From the NCBI RefSeq assembly GCF_006385875.1, contig NZ_VFSU01000030.1:62001-126000 (forward strand): DNA of 64,000 nucleotides, written 5' to 3'. A program made the position numbers and the translations under genes. Positions 25,442 through 33,853 of the stretch are shown piece after piece (positions within the stretch are counted from its first letter, which is position 1; each line of letters begins with the position of its first letter). The notes beneath the pieces were generated by a model. It was not told where the DNA came from. It saw nothing but the letters and a program-made list of their open reading frames with translations, and did not search any database. This stretch comes from Sandaracinobacter neustonicus (lineage in GTDB: Bacteria > Pseudomonadota > Alphaproteobacteria > Sphingomonadales > Sphingomonadaceae).

Positions 25442-25741
25442 TTGCCCCGTTTCGACGTTCATCGCCGCGCCATGGGCAGCGGCCTGCTGCTGGATTGTCA
25501 GGCGGACCTGCTGGCGCATCTGAACAGCCGCTTCGTGGTGCCGTTGCTGCCGCAAGCCGACGCGCCGAAACCCGCCAAGCGGTTGAACCCGCTGTTCGAG
25601 ATCGACGGTCAGCCGTTCGTCATGGTCACGCAATTCGCCGCCGCCGTGCATGTGCGCGAACTTGGGCCTGTGGTTACGTCGCTGGCGACGGACGACACCG
25701 CGATCATCAATGCGCTGGACATGCTACTGACGGGCATCTGA
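25442..25741 (+). CDS. ccdB: CcdB-type gyrase toxin
   Basis: A 99-residue protein starting with TTG one base after the ccdA stop. LPRFDVHRRA, LLLDCQADLL, LNSRFVVPLLP, AKRLNPLFEIDGQPFVM, TQFAAAV and the C-terminal ALDMLLTGI follow the CcdB fold along its whole length (F plasmid CcdB is 101 residues). The conserved C-terminal Trp-Gly-Ile of CcdB, needed for gyrase poisoning, is LTGI here (Trp replaced by Thr), so toxicity may be altered. TTG is chosen because the next start would remove the first strand. Confidence 0.88.
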   Translation: MPRFDVHRRAMGSGLLLDCQADLLAHLNSRFVVPLLPQADAPKPAKRLNPLFEIDGQPFVMVTQFAAAVHVRELGPVVTSLATDDTAIINALDMLLTGI

Positions 25742-25803
25742 ATTCCCTTCACCCCACTTTCCCTTCGCGCTTGCAGCAACAATCGGCTACGGGCGCGGCC
25801 ATC

Positions 25804-27447
25804 ATGTTGAACATCTCCGGCATCACCGTGCGGCTTGGCGGCCGCACCATCATCGACAAGGCGACCGCCGCCCTTCCCGGCCGCAGCCGCATCGGCCTGA
25901 TCGGCCGCAACGGCGCGGGCAAATCCACGCTGATGAAGGTGATGATGGGCCATATCGATCCGGACGAAGGCCGGCTGGAAATGCCCAGGGGCCTGCGCAT
26001 CGGCTATATCGCGCAGGAAGCGCCCGATGGGGCCACTACCCCCGTCGAACTGGTGCTGGCCGCCGACACCGAACGCGCCGCGCTGCTGCTGGAATCCGAA
26101 ACCTGCGAGGATATGGACCGCTTCGGCGAAATCCACGAGCGGCTGATGGCGATCGACGCCTATGCCGCGCCCAGCCGCGCCGCCCGCATCCTCGTCGGCC
26201 TCGGCTTCGATGAGGAGATGCAGAACCGCCCGCTCTCCAGCTACTCCGGCGGCTGGAAGATGCGCGCCGCGCTCGCCGCGCTGCTGTTCTCCGAACCCGA
26301 TCTGCTGCTGCTGGACGAACCTTCGAACCACCTCGATCTCGAAGCGACGATGTGGCTGGAGAATTTCCTGAAAAACTATCCCGCGATGATGGTGGTGATC
26401 AGCCACGAGCGCGACCTGCTGAACAATGTGGTGGACAATATCCTCCACATCGAAGGCGGCAAGGCGACGCTCTACGCCGGCGGCTATGACAGTTTCGAAC
26501 GCCAGCGGGCCGAACGCCTCGCCCAGCAGGCCGCCGCCAAGGCCTCGCAGGATGCGCAGCGCGCCAAGCTGCAGGATTATATCGCCCGCAACTCCGCCCG
26601 CGCCTCCACCGCGAAGCAGGCGCAGTCGCGCCAGAAGGCGCTGGCAAAAATGCAGCCCATCGCCGCCGTCACGGAAGATCCGACGCTCAGCTTCGATTTC
26701 CCCAGCCCCGATGAAATGAAGCCGCCGCTGATCACCATGGACATGGCGGCCGTGGGCTATGAGGCCGACAAGCCCATCCTGACCAAGCTGAACGTCCGCG
26801 TGGACCCGGATGACAGGCTCGCCCTGCTGGGCCGCAACGGCAACGGCAAAACGACGCTCGCCCGCCTGCTCGCCGCGCAACTGCCGCCGATGCAGGGCGA
26901 ACTGCACGCGCCCGGCAAGCTGAAGGTGGGTTACTTCACCCAGTATCAAGTGGAGGAACTGGACGGCGCAGACAGCCCGCTGGAGCATATGACCCGTGCC
27001 ATGCAGGGCATGTCCCCCGGCGCCGTGCGCGCGCAACTGGGCCGCTTCGGCTTCTCCGGCCCGCGCGCCACGCAGAAAGTCGGTGAACTGTCGGGCGGCG
27101 AGCGCGCCCGCCTCGCGCTGGCGCTGATCACGCGGGACGCACCGCACCTGCTCATCCTCGACGAACCCACCAACCACCTGGACGTCGACACCCGCGAAGC
27201 CCTTGTGCAGGCGCTGAACGGCTATGGCGGGGCCGTCGTGCTTGTCTCCCACGATCGCCACATGCTGGAACTGGCGGCCGACCGGTTGGTGCTGGTCGAT
27301 TCCGGCACCGCCACCGAGTTTTCAGGTTCGCTGGACGACTACACCGACTTCATCCTCGGCCGGAAACCGAAGGGCGCAGACAAGCCGAAACAGCCGAACG
27401 CCCCGCCGCCGAAGCCAGCGAAGAAGCAGAAGGGGGTTCGCTGGTAG
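25804..27447 (+). CDS. ABC-F family ATPase
   Basis: A 547-residue soluble protein with two ABC domains and no membrane part. Domain 1: GRNGAGKSTLM (Walker A, ~residues 36-46), LSSYSGGWKMR (signature), LLLDEPSNHLDL (Walker B). A charged linker helix (QRAERLAQQAAAKASQDAQRAK) is followed by domain 2: GRNGNGKTTLAR, ELSGGERARLALAL, LLILDEPTNHLDV. The C-terminus is Pro/Lys-rich. ABC-F proteins bind the ribosomal E site (EttA/YheS/Uup group) and rescue or regulate translation; a YheS-like role is the best guess. ATG 25804 (MLNISGITVRLGG) is the family start; the frame open to 25495 is ccdB shadow. Confidence 0.93.
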   Translation: MLNISGITVRLGGRTIIDKATAALPGRSRIGLIGRNGAGKSTLMKVMMGHIDPDEGRLEMPRGLRIGYIAQEAPDGATTPVELVLAADTERAALLLESETCEDMDRFGEIHERLMAIDAYAAPSRAARILVGLGFDEEMQNRPLSSYSGGWKMRAALAALLFSEPDLLLLDEPSNHLDLEATMWLENFLKNYPAMMVVISHERDLLNNVVDNILHIEGGKATLYAGGYDSFERQRAERLAQQAAAKASQDAQRAKLQDYIARNSARASTAKQAQSRQKALAKMQPIAAVTEDPTLSFDFPSPDEMKPPLITMDMAAVGYEADKPILTKLNVRVDPDDRLALLGRNGNGKTTLARLLAAQLPPMQGELHAPGKLKVGYFTQYQVEELDGADSPLEHMTRAMQGMSPGAVRAQLGRFGFSGPRATQKVGELSGGERARLALALITRDAPHLLILDEPTNHLDVDTREALVQALNGYGGAVVLVSHDRHMLELAADRLVLVDSGTATEFSGSLDDYTDFILGRKPKGADKPKQPNAPPPKPAKKQKGVRW

Positions 27448-27847
27448 GGTAGCGCGTTGGCGGGGCGTTTTTTTGCCTCCGGCGGGCAGGGAAATGATTT
27501 CCCTGCACCCTCAACATTGGGGTTGCGGCCAAACTGTAACGCCGTGCGTGTGATCAAATTTCGTTGCCTGCGGCGCTACGAAGCGCTCTCCCCCTGCAAG
27601 GGGGAGAGATGGAGAGGGGGTGTAACCGCCGAGCCTGATCCACACCATCACAACAAGCACAACAAACGCGCCGCAGGCTATAAATCCCTAACCTCGCGCC
27701 CAGCGGATGGCCCCCTCCCCAACCCCTCCCCTAAAGGAGGAGGGGCTTATAAACGTCGGGGGTGCGAGCGGCGTCACGCCCCTGCCGGGTGGTGGGCAGA
27801 GCCCGCCCCGCCGGAGGCCTCCAACCTCACCGCCCCCCACCATCAAA
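27448..27847. repeat. Composite intergenic repeat after the ABC-F gene
   Basis: Palindrome CAGGGAAATGATTTCCCTG at 27487-27505, then CACCCTCAACATTGG, TTGCCTGCGGCGCTACG (~27563), CTCTCCCCCTGCAAGGGGGAG hairpin block (~27585-27610), the CCCAACCCCTCCCCTAAAGG block (~27718-27745) and the GC-rich double-hairpin repeat at 27758-27822. Nearly the same order recurs at 55556-55885. No gene is seen. Confidence 0.75.
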
Positions 27848-29896
27848 TCACCCAAAGGTCCGCTTCAGCGTCAAAGATGGCGTGATATGATCCTGCCGCT
27901 GCCGGAATTCGCGCATCACCGGGGTAGTGCTGGAGCGATCCGGGCTGAAGAAGGTGCGCTCGCGGTAATATCGCACGTCCAGCAGGTTTTCCGCGCGCAG
28001 TGTCAGCGTGGTTCGGCTGTCTGGCCGGTATTCCGCGAAGGCTGTCACATAGGGGTTGTCGCGGAAGTTCCGGTCTTCCTCGTTGCGGCGATATTGGGTG
28101 GAGCCGGAGTTGCTGTAGGTATCGAAGCCCCAGGCGAAGCGGCCCAGATCCTGCCGGAAGCCGATGTTCAGCACCCACAGCGTGTAGTTGGTGAAGTGGC
28201 GCTTCTGCAGCGTGTAAGGGTCCCGCACGTCGGTATCGATCACGGACAGCAGCACCGTCGCCCGCCCGCCGATGATGCCAAGGCCGGACAGCGGCGCGTC
28301 CATGTTCAGCCGGGCGATCTTCATCCGGCCCGAGCCAAGGTTGCCGGGCGCGTCCAGCCCGTCTTCCACGGGCACGCGATCCTGCACCTGCTGCACGAAG
28401 TTCATCCCCAGTTCGGCGCGGATCACGCCGCTGCCAAGCAAGGGATGCTCGGCGGTGGCGAGGAACTCCCACGCCGTCTGCGGCACCAGATCGGCGTTGC
28501 CGCCGTTCACCCGATCGTTCCCCAGCTCGGCGACGCTGATGAAATCGCCGAAATCCAGCTGGTTCACCGTGCGCTCGGCCTTCGCCTGAAACTGCCATCG
28601 GCCGGTGCGCCAGTCGAGGCTGGCGCGGGGCTTCAGGTAAGACAATGTGCGCTCGGCCTCTGCGTCGCCGCTCACTGTCAGGCGCGAGCGTTCGAAGGTA
28701 AGGCCGAAATCGGCGCGCAGCCCGGGTGCCAGCTGGCGGCCAAGGTTCACGAACGGCTCCAGCCGGATTTCCCGCACCACGGCATTGGCCAGTGGCAGTT
28801 CGATGGGGCTGTGGCCGCCGTCTGCCGCAATGCTGTTCAGGTCCACGGCGCTGTCCAGCCGGTTCAGCACCGCCTCCCCCCCGGCCTCGATGGACCAGCC
28901 CTCCTTCGACGGGCGGGACCATACGAGCCGCGCCACGCTTTCAGCGTCCGTGCTCTCTTGCAGCTGGGAGAATCCGCCCAGCAGCTGGTCGTTGGCGCGG
29001 TTCAGCACCACATCCTCCCGGTCGCGGGTGGTGCGGGTGGCCAGCAGGATCAGCTTCAGGCTGCCCGCCCCCAGCGGCCGGGTGACGTCGCCGCCCAGCT
29101 CGAACTGGTGATAACGGTAATCCTGCTTCATCCAATCGTCGCGCGGGATTCCGCTCACGGGCATCACATGATTGTCCTGCCACAGCTGGAAGCGCCCCCT
29201 GGCATAGCGCAGGTTCAGGTTGGCACGCCGGTTCTCGCCATCCTCATGCGACCAGCCCAGCGACACATTGCCTTCCGGATCGTCGGTGCCGTTGTGCTTT
29301 TCCCGCCGCTCGATCAGCTCTCCGCCGGGGAGGGCGGTCAGGCTATCGAAGCCGAAATTGGTCAGATCGTCATTGTTGTAATCGGCGGCGATGCGAAAGC
29401 TGGATTGCCCGCGCTTCAGCAGCGCAGAGGCCTTGCCGTCTGCCCGCACCCGGCTGGCGAAGGGTTTGCGCAGGCGGAATTCGGCCGTTCCGGCCACGCC
29501 GGTGTCGTCCGTCAGCACAAGGTTCAACACTTGCGGCCGCCCGGCGAACTCAGCGCCGAAGCCGTCGCCCGGCCCCACTTCCACCCGCAGCACGCGGGCG
29601 GCGGGAATCTGCGCCAGCAGCGTTTCCAGATTGTCGCTCTTGGAGCTGGGGCGTTCGCCGTTGATCACCACATTGCCGGCCGCCTGCCCGAAGCCGCGCA
29701 CATCCTGATCGATATCCTGCAGCCGGAATCCGGGCACACGTTCCACCACCTGCAACGCCGTGGAGGGCGCGAACTGCTGAAAGAACGAGGCCGGATAGAC
29801 GGTGCGCCCACCCACCCGCTCCTGCGCATAGGCCGCGACGGGCGCAAGGATCAGGGCAAGAGGCAGCAGCCCCCCGCAGGTGGCAAAAACGGACAT
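27848..29896 (-). CDS. TonB-dependent outer-membrane receptor
   Basis: A 682-residue receptor. The signal peptide (MSVFATCGGLLPLALILAPVAAYAQ) is followed by a plug domain with ALQVVERVPGFRLQDID and NVVINGERPSSK, then a long beta-barrel ending in the C-terminal aromatic ITPSLTLKRTFG. There is no clear TonB box consensus and no STN domain, and the barrel is of modest length. It resembles the sphingomonad receptors of unknown ligand. ATG 29896 is the start of the signal peptide; an upstream in-frame start at 29944 would precede it with basic residues. The start is 123 bases after the cinA stop. Confidence 0.88.
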   Translation of the reverse strand: MSVFATCGGLLPLALILAPVAAYAQERVGGRTVYPASFFQQFAPSTALQVVERVPGFRLQDIDQDVRGFGQAAGNVVINGERPSSKSDNLETLLAQIPAARVLRVEVGPGDGFGAEFAGRPQVLNLVLTDDTGVAGTAEFRLRKPFASRVRADGKASALLKRGQSSFRIAADYNNDDLTNFGFDSLTALPGGELIERREKHNGTDDPEGNVSLGWSHEDGENRRANLNLRYARGRFQLWQDNHVMPVSGIPRDDWMKQDYRYHQFELGGDVTRPLGAGSLKLILLATRTTRDREDVVLNRANDQLLGGFSQLQESTDAESVARLVWSRPSKEGWSIEAGGEAVLNRLDSAVDLNSIAADGGHSPIELPLANAVVREIRLEPFVNLGRQLAPGLRADFGLTFERSRLTVSGDAEAERTLSYLKPRASLDWRTGRWQFQAKAERTVNQLDFGDFISVAELGNDRVNGGNADLVPQTAWEFLATAEHPLLGSGVIRAELGMNFVQQVQDRVPVEDGLDAPGNLGSGRMKIARLNMDAPLSGLGIIGGRATVLLSVIDTDVRDPYTLQKRHFTNYTLWVLNIGFRQDLGRFAWGFDTYSNSGSTQYRRNEEDRNFRDNPYVTAFAEYRPDSRTTLTLRAENLLDVRYYRERTFFSPDRSSTTPVMREFRQRQDHITPSLTLKRTFG

Positions 29897-30019
29897 GCGG
29901 TGAAAATCCCCCAAGGAACGGATTGGCTTGTTGCCCGCCTTCAACCCGCAATCGGCCGCCGGGGCAACGGCCGTTCGACAAAGGGCGTTGGTCGGATGCG
30001 GAAGGCGTGTGCGGTCGCG

Positions 30020-30538
30020 TCAGGCCGGGGTGGCGGCGATCCGTTCGTGCAGATGGGCCAGGCAGGTGCGGGAAAACAGCAGCATGTTGTGCAGCCGGTC
30101 CGCGTCTCCGGTTTCCAGCGTGCGGGCGGTGCTGCCGTCCGGCCCGGCGACGGCGTGGCAGCAATGGCCCGGCGCGTCGCCATAGGGGTTGCCGGCGGGG
30201 CCGGTCGCCCCGGTTTCGCCGATGGCCCAGCGGGCCTTGAAGCGGCTTTGCGCGCGGTCCGCCAGCACGATGGCATAGGCCTCGGTCGCGCCGCGCAGGC
30301 CGCGCACCTCCTCGCGCTTCAGGTCCAGCAGGCGGTGGCGGGCGCGCGGCGTGTAGATCACCCCGCCGCCCAGATAGAAGGCGGATGCGCCCGGCACTGC
30401 CAGCAGGGCCGCCGAAATCAGCCCGCCCGTGCTGCTTTCGGCAACGGCCAGGCTTTGGCGGCGCGCCATCAGCAGCACGGCGACGGCGCGCGCATCTTGC
30501 AGAAGATCGTCGAAGGTCAGGGGATGTCGCCTTGCCAC
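30020..30538 (-). CDS. CinA C-terminal domain protein (nicotinamide-nucleotide amidase type)
   Basis: A 172-residue protein corresponding to PncC/CinA-C. The core reads VAESSTGGLISAALLAVPGASAFYLGG, the hallmark Ser-Thr-Gly-Gly motif that in relatives deamidates NMN, then GGVIYT, and GETGATGPAGNPYGDAPG. The C-terminal part is longer and less conserved than E. coli YgaD/PncC. Its start overlaps the end of the acyl-CoA ligase gene by 22 bases, so it is the last gene of that operon. Function in pyridine-nucleotide recycling is likely but not certain. Confidence 0.82.
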   Translation of the reverse strand: MARRHPLTFDDLLQDARAVAVLLMARRQSLAVAESSTGGLISAALLAVPGASAFYLGGGVIYTPRARHRLLDLKREEVRGLRGATEAYAIVLADRAQSRFKARWAIGETGATGPAGNPYGDAPGHCCHAVAGPDGSTARTLETGDADRLHNMLLFSRTCLAHLHERIAATPA

Positions 30539-32022
30539 TGGTCGCGCAGTTCGCGCTTCAGAATCTTGCCGATGGCGCTGCGCGGCAGTTCATCGGCCAG
30601 TTGCACCGCGGCGAGGCGCTGCACCTTGCCGACGCGGGCATTGGTGAAGGTGCGCAATTCCTCAGGGTCCGCCCCCGGCGCGACGACGAAGGCGACCGGG
30701 CTTTCCCCCCACGCGCGCGACGGGATGGCGACGACGGCAACGTCTTTCACGGCCGGATGCTCGGCCAGCACCTGCTCGATGTCGATGGGGTAGATGTTGA
30801 AGCCGCCGGAAATGATCATGTCTTTCGCCCGGCCCATCAGTTCCACGAAACCGTCCGCGTCGCGGCGGGCGAGGTCTCCGGTGCGGATGAAAATCCGCCC
30901 GTCCGGGTGCTGCCATTGCGTGGCGAGCGTGGCTTCGGGGCGATTGGCATAGCCCATCATCGTCGCTTCGGACCAGCCGACGATCTCGCCGATCTCCCCG
31001 GTGGCGGCCTCGCTGCCGTCTTCCAGCACGATGCGCAGTTCGGAATTGGGGAAGGGCTGGCCCACCGTGTGCAGCTTATCCGGGTGGGCATGAGCGACCA
31101 GCACGGTGCCGCCGCCGCCTTCCGTCATGCTCCAATATTCCACCAGCCCGCCGGGCCAGCGCTTCAGCACATCGGCCTTCAGATCGGCCGGGAAGGGGGC
31201 CGACGTGCAGAATTTCAGCTGGTAGCTGGAAAGGTCGAAGCTGTCGAAATCGGGCAGGTCCATGATGCGGCGATATTGCACCGGCACCAGCATGGAATGG
31301 GTGGCGCGCACCTGCTGCGCCAGCTCCACGAAGCGCCGCGCATCGAACTTCGGCATCATCACCAGATGCCCGCCCCACGCCAGCGCCGGCAGCGCGGAGG
31401 CAAGGGTGGTGTTGGAATAGAGCGGCGTGCCCAGCAGGGTGACGGAGTCCCGATTGTAACCCGCCGCCGCGCCGCCCGCGAGGTGATGCCAGCGCATATC
31501 CCAGCTGTGCATGATGCCCTTGGGAACGCCGGTGGTGCCGGAGGAATAGATGATGTTGAAGGGCAGCTTGCGCAGCTGATCGTGCGGGATGTCCAGAGGT
31601 TCGGCGGGGGAGGCCTCCAGCCAGTCATCCAGCGCCTCGATGCGGATTTCGCGGGCCGGGAACTCGATATGGGCCAGCGCCTGCGCGTTGGCGGCATCCA
31701 GAAACAGCAGCGGTGCACCGGAATCGCCCACCATCGCCTGCAGCTGTTCGGGCGTGGCCGAAGGCGGCATTGGTGCCACCGCCACGCCCGCCAGCAACGC
31801 GCCCAGATACAGCGCGACATAATCGGTGTTGGTATAGCTGATGATGGCGATGGAGCCGCCCACTGGCACGCCTTCGCGCTGCAAGGTGGCGGCCACCCGG
31901 CCCGCGCGGGCCACCAGCTGTGCCCAGCTCAGCGTGTTGCCCTCCACCGTGATGGCGGGGGCATCCGGCTTCGCGGCGGCATGGCCGCGCAGCAGGTCTG
32001 CCATAGACTGGAATTCGCTCAA
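30517..32022 (-). CDS. AMP-forming acyl-CoA synthetase/ligase
   Basis: A 501-residue class I adenylate-forming enzyme. ATP-binding P-loop IIYSSGTTGVPKGIMHSW (~residues 155-172), A5 YWSMTEGGGGTVL, A7 FIRTGDLARRDADGFV, the hinge GRAKDMIISGGFNIYPIDIE, and the catalytic Lys in RSAIGKILKREL near the end. It activates a carboxylic acid as CoA thioester; the substrate is probably an aromatic, fatty or cyclic acid, given the thiolase and hydratase block close by. TTG 32022 (MSEFQSMADLLRGHAAAKPD) is chosen because GGGAGAGAGG lies just upstream; ATG 32004 has no ribosome site. Confidence 0.92.
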   Translation of the reverse strand: MSEFQSMADLLRGHAAAKPDAPAITVEGNTLSWAQLVARAGRVAATLQREGVPVGGSIAIISYTNTDYVALYLGALLAGVAVAPMPPSATPEQLQAMVGDSGAPLLFLDAANAQALAHIEFPAREIRIEALDDWLEASPAEPLDIPHDQLRKLPFNIIYSSGTTGVPKGIMHSWDMRWHHLAGGAAAGYNRDSVTLLGTPLYSNTTLASALPALAWGGHLVMMPKFDARRFVELAQQVRATHSMLVPVQYRRIMDLPDFDSFDLSSYQLKFCTSAPFPADLKADVLKRWPGGLVEYWSMTEGGGGTVLVAHAHPDKLHTVGQPFPNSELRIVLEDGSEAATGEIGEIVGWSEATMMGYANRPEATLATQWQHPDGRIFIRTGDLARRDADGFVELMGRAKDMIISGGFNIYPIDIEQVLAEHPAVKDVAVVAIPSRAWGESPVAFVVAPGADPEELRTFTNARVGKVQRLAAVQLADELPRSAIGKILKRELRDQWQGDIP

Positions 32023-32111
32023 AGCCTCTCTCCCCGGGAACAGGCGCTGCTGTTCATCGTTAACCCTGTGTGGCGGTGCGCTGGCGCGCCCGCAAGCTGC
32101 GAAAGTGCCCC

Positions 32112-33002
32112 ATGCTGATTCACGCCGGATTCCATATCGAGATCGACTGCCCGGCCGACACGCCGCTGGTGCTGATGCTGAACGTGCACCCGGACAGGCG
32201 CGGCGCGCTGCACACGCCGGATCAGATCCGCGCCACGCCGGGCGTGCGGATGCGCAGCTATCGCGACAGTTTCGGCAACATCTGCCGTCGCCTTGTCGCG
32301 CCCGCCGGGCGGCTGCTGCTGCAATCCGATTTCCTGATCCGCGACAGCGGCGCGCCCGATCATGTGCGTCCACACGGACGGCAGCAGGCCGTGGCGGACC
32401 TGCCGGACGACGTGCTGCAATTCCTGCTGCCCAGCCGTTATTGCGAGACGGAGGCGCTGATGCCCTTCGCATGGGCACAGTTCGGCGATGTGCCCGAAGG
32501 CTGGGTGCGGGCGCAGGCGGTGGTGGATTTCGTGCACGGCCATATCGAGTTCGGCTACCCGCACGCATGGGCGCAGCGCACGGCGCTGGGGGCCTTCAAC
32601 GACAGGCGAGGTGTCTGCCGGGATTTTGCCCATCTGGCGGTGGCACTGTGCCGCTGCCTGAACATTCCGGCGCGCTATGTGAACGGCTATCTGGGGGATA
32701 TCGGCGTGCCGCCGGTGGATGCGCCGATGGATTTCAGCGCATGGTTCCAAGTCTGGCTGGATGGCGAGTGGCATGATTTCGACGCGCGCCACAACCGCCC
32801 CCGTATCGGCCGCATCCTGATCGCGGCGGGCCGGGACGCCGCCGACGTGGCGATGCTGACGGCGTTCGGTCAGCACAGCCTCGCCCGGTTCGAGGTGACC
32901 ACGGTGGAAGTGCCACCCCGTCTGCACCTCCCGCAGCCGCATCAGGCCAGATGCGCTCTCAGCGCCGAGACGAGCGCCAGCGGCTGGTCTGCCATGACAT
33001 GA
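32112..33002 (+). CDS. Transglutaminase-like cysteine protease-fold protein
   Basis: A 296-residue cytoplasmic protein. The N-terminal ~110 residues form the bacterial transglutaminase-associated beta domain (LIHAGFHIEIDCPADTPLVLML). The transglutaminase core follows, with the catalytic Cys in FNDRRGVCRDFAHLAVALCR, His in SAWFQVWLDGEWHDFDARHN and the Asp partner in the same stretch. Such proteins act as peptidases or amidases on small peptides; the substrate is unknown. The gene lies alone on the + strand inside a minus-strand catabolic block, and its 3' end overlaps the alpha/beta hydrolase gene by 61 bases on the other strand. Confidence 0.85.
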   Translation: MLIHAGFHIEIDCPADTPLVLMLNVHPDRRGALHTPDQIRATPGVRMRSYRDSFGNICRRLVAPAGRLLLQSDFLIRDSGAPDHVRPHGRQQAVADLPDDVLQFLLPSRYCETEALMPFAWAQFGDVPEGWVRAQAVVDFVHGHIEFGYPHAWAQRTALGAFNDRRGVCRDFAHLAVALCRCLNIPARYVNGYLGDIGVPPVDAPMDFSAWFQVWLDGEWHDFDARHNRPRIGRILIAAGRDAADVAMLTAFGQHSLARFEVTTVEVPPRLHLPQPHQARCALSAETSASGWSAMT

Positions 33003-33853
33003 TGGTAAGCCTGCGGAATGGGGATCAGTGGCGTGCCCGCGGGCAGGCGCCGCGCCATGTCCTCAACAAGGCCACCATGCACCAGCGCGGACAATTCGCC
33101 CCACATCAGCGTGACGGGGCATTGTGGGGCCAGCAACGGATCTTTCCCCGGCGGCTGTTCGAACTCGCTCCACAGGAAGGGGTCGAACTTCCAGCTGAAG
33201 CCGCCGTCCTGAGGCCGGATGGACAGGCGGGCGATGAAATCGGCGATATACTCATGCGTGGTCGGCTGCGGCGGGGCCCATCGGAAGCGGGCCAGCGCCT
33301 GGGCCTGCGTTGCATAAACGGTGTGCGGCCGGGCGTCTCCGCCGGAGCCGCGCGGGCGGCGTCGCTGGTCGAGATCGAAGGGCGAATCCAATATGATCGC
33401 CCGCCCCATCGGCTGTCCCTCGCGGTTGGCGAGCGCCATCATCGGGAAGCCGCCGAAGCTGTGGCCCACGGTGGTAAACGGCCCGGCGTCTGACAATCCG
33501 GCGGCCTCGGCCACGGCCAGCAACTCCTCAACGAACAGCTCCATGCGGTAGTGCGGGCGATGATCGCTGTTGCCCATGCCCCCCCAGCTGAGCGTGGCGA
33601 CGCGGTGGGTTTCGGCAAAGAAGGGGGCGATGAAGCGCCACCAGTCCGCATGCGCGCCATTGCCGTGCAGCAACAGCAGGCCGGGCTTGCCGCGCTGCCC
33701 CCACGCCAGCCATTCAATGCCCGCGCCCGCCACTTGCAGCCGGTGCCGCTCGTGCGGGGCGTCCACCGCATCGCGGAACCAGCCGGGCGCGGGCGGCGCG
33801 GCCCCGCGCAGATGCGCCAGTGGCGGCTCGGGTGCCGGATCGGCGTCACTCAT
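32942..33853 (-). CDS. Alpha/beta hydrolase
   Basis: A 303-residue hydrolase. Oxyanion segment LLLLHGNGAHADWW (~residues 58-71), nucleophile elbow GHSFGGFPMM (GxSxG), a helical cap, and the late Asp/His region (VTLMWGELSALVHG ... AYHHVMADQPLAL). ATG 33853 overlaps the stop of the enoyl-CoA hydratase gene (ATGAGTGA), so it is coupled to it. It could hydrolyse an ester, lactone or C-C bond in the same pathway. The frame upstream of 33853 is the hydratase gene in another frame. Confidence 0.88.
   Translation of the reverse strand: MSDADPAPEPPLAHLRGAAPPAPGWFRDAVDAPHERHRLQVAGAGIEWLAWGQRGKPGLLLLHGNGAHADWWRFIAPFFAETHRVATLSWGGMGNSDHRPHYRMELFVEELLAVAEAAGLSDAGPFTTVGHSFGGFPMMALANREGQPMGRAIILDSPFDLDQRRRPRGSGGDARPHTVYATQAQALARFRWAPPQPTTHEYIADFIARLSIRPQDGGFSWKFDPFLWSEFEQPPGKDPLLAPQCPVTLMWGELSALVHGGLVEDMARRLPAGTPLIPIPQAYHHVMADQPLALVSALRAHLA

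Noticed and set aside
27707-30793. A 1028-codon open frame opposite the TonB receptor, cinA and ligase genes
   Set aside because: It runs antisense through three genes with clear domains and begins in repeats; it is a GC-rich shadow frame.
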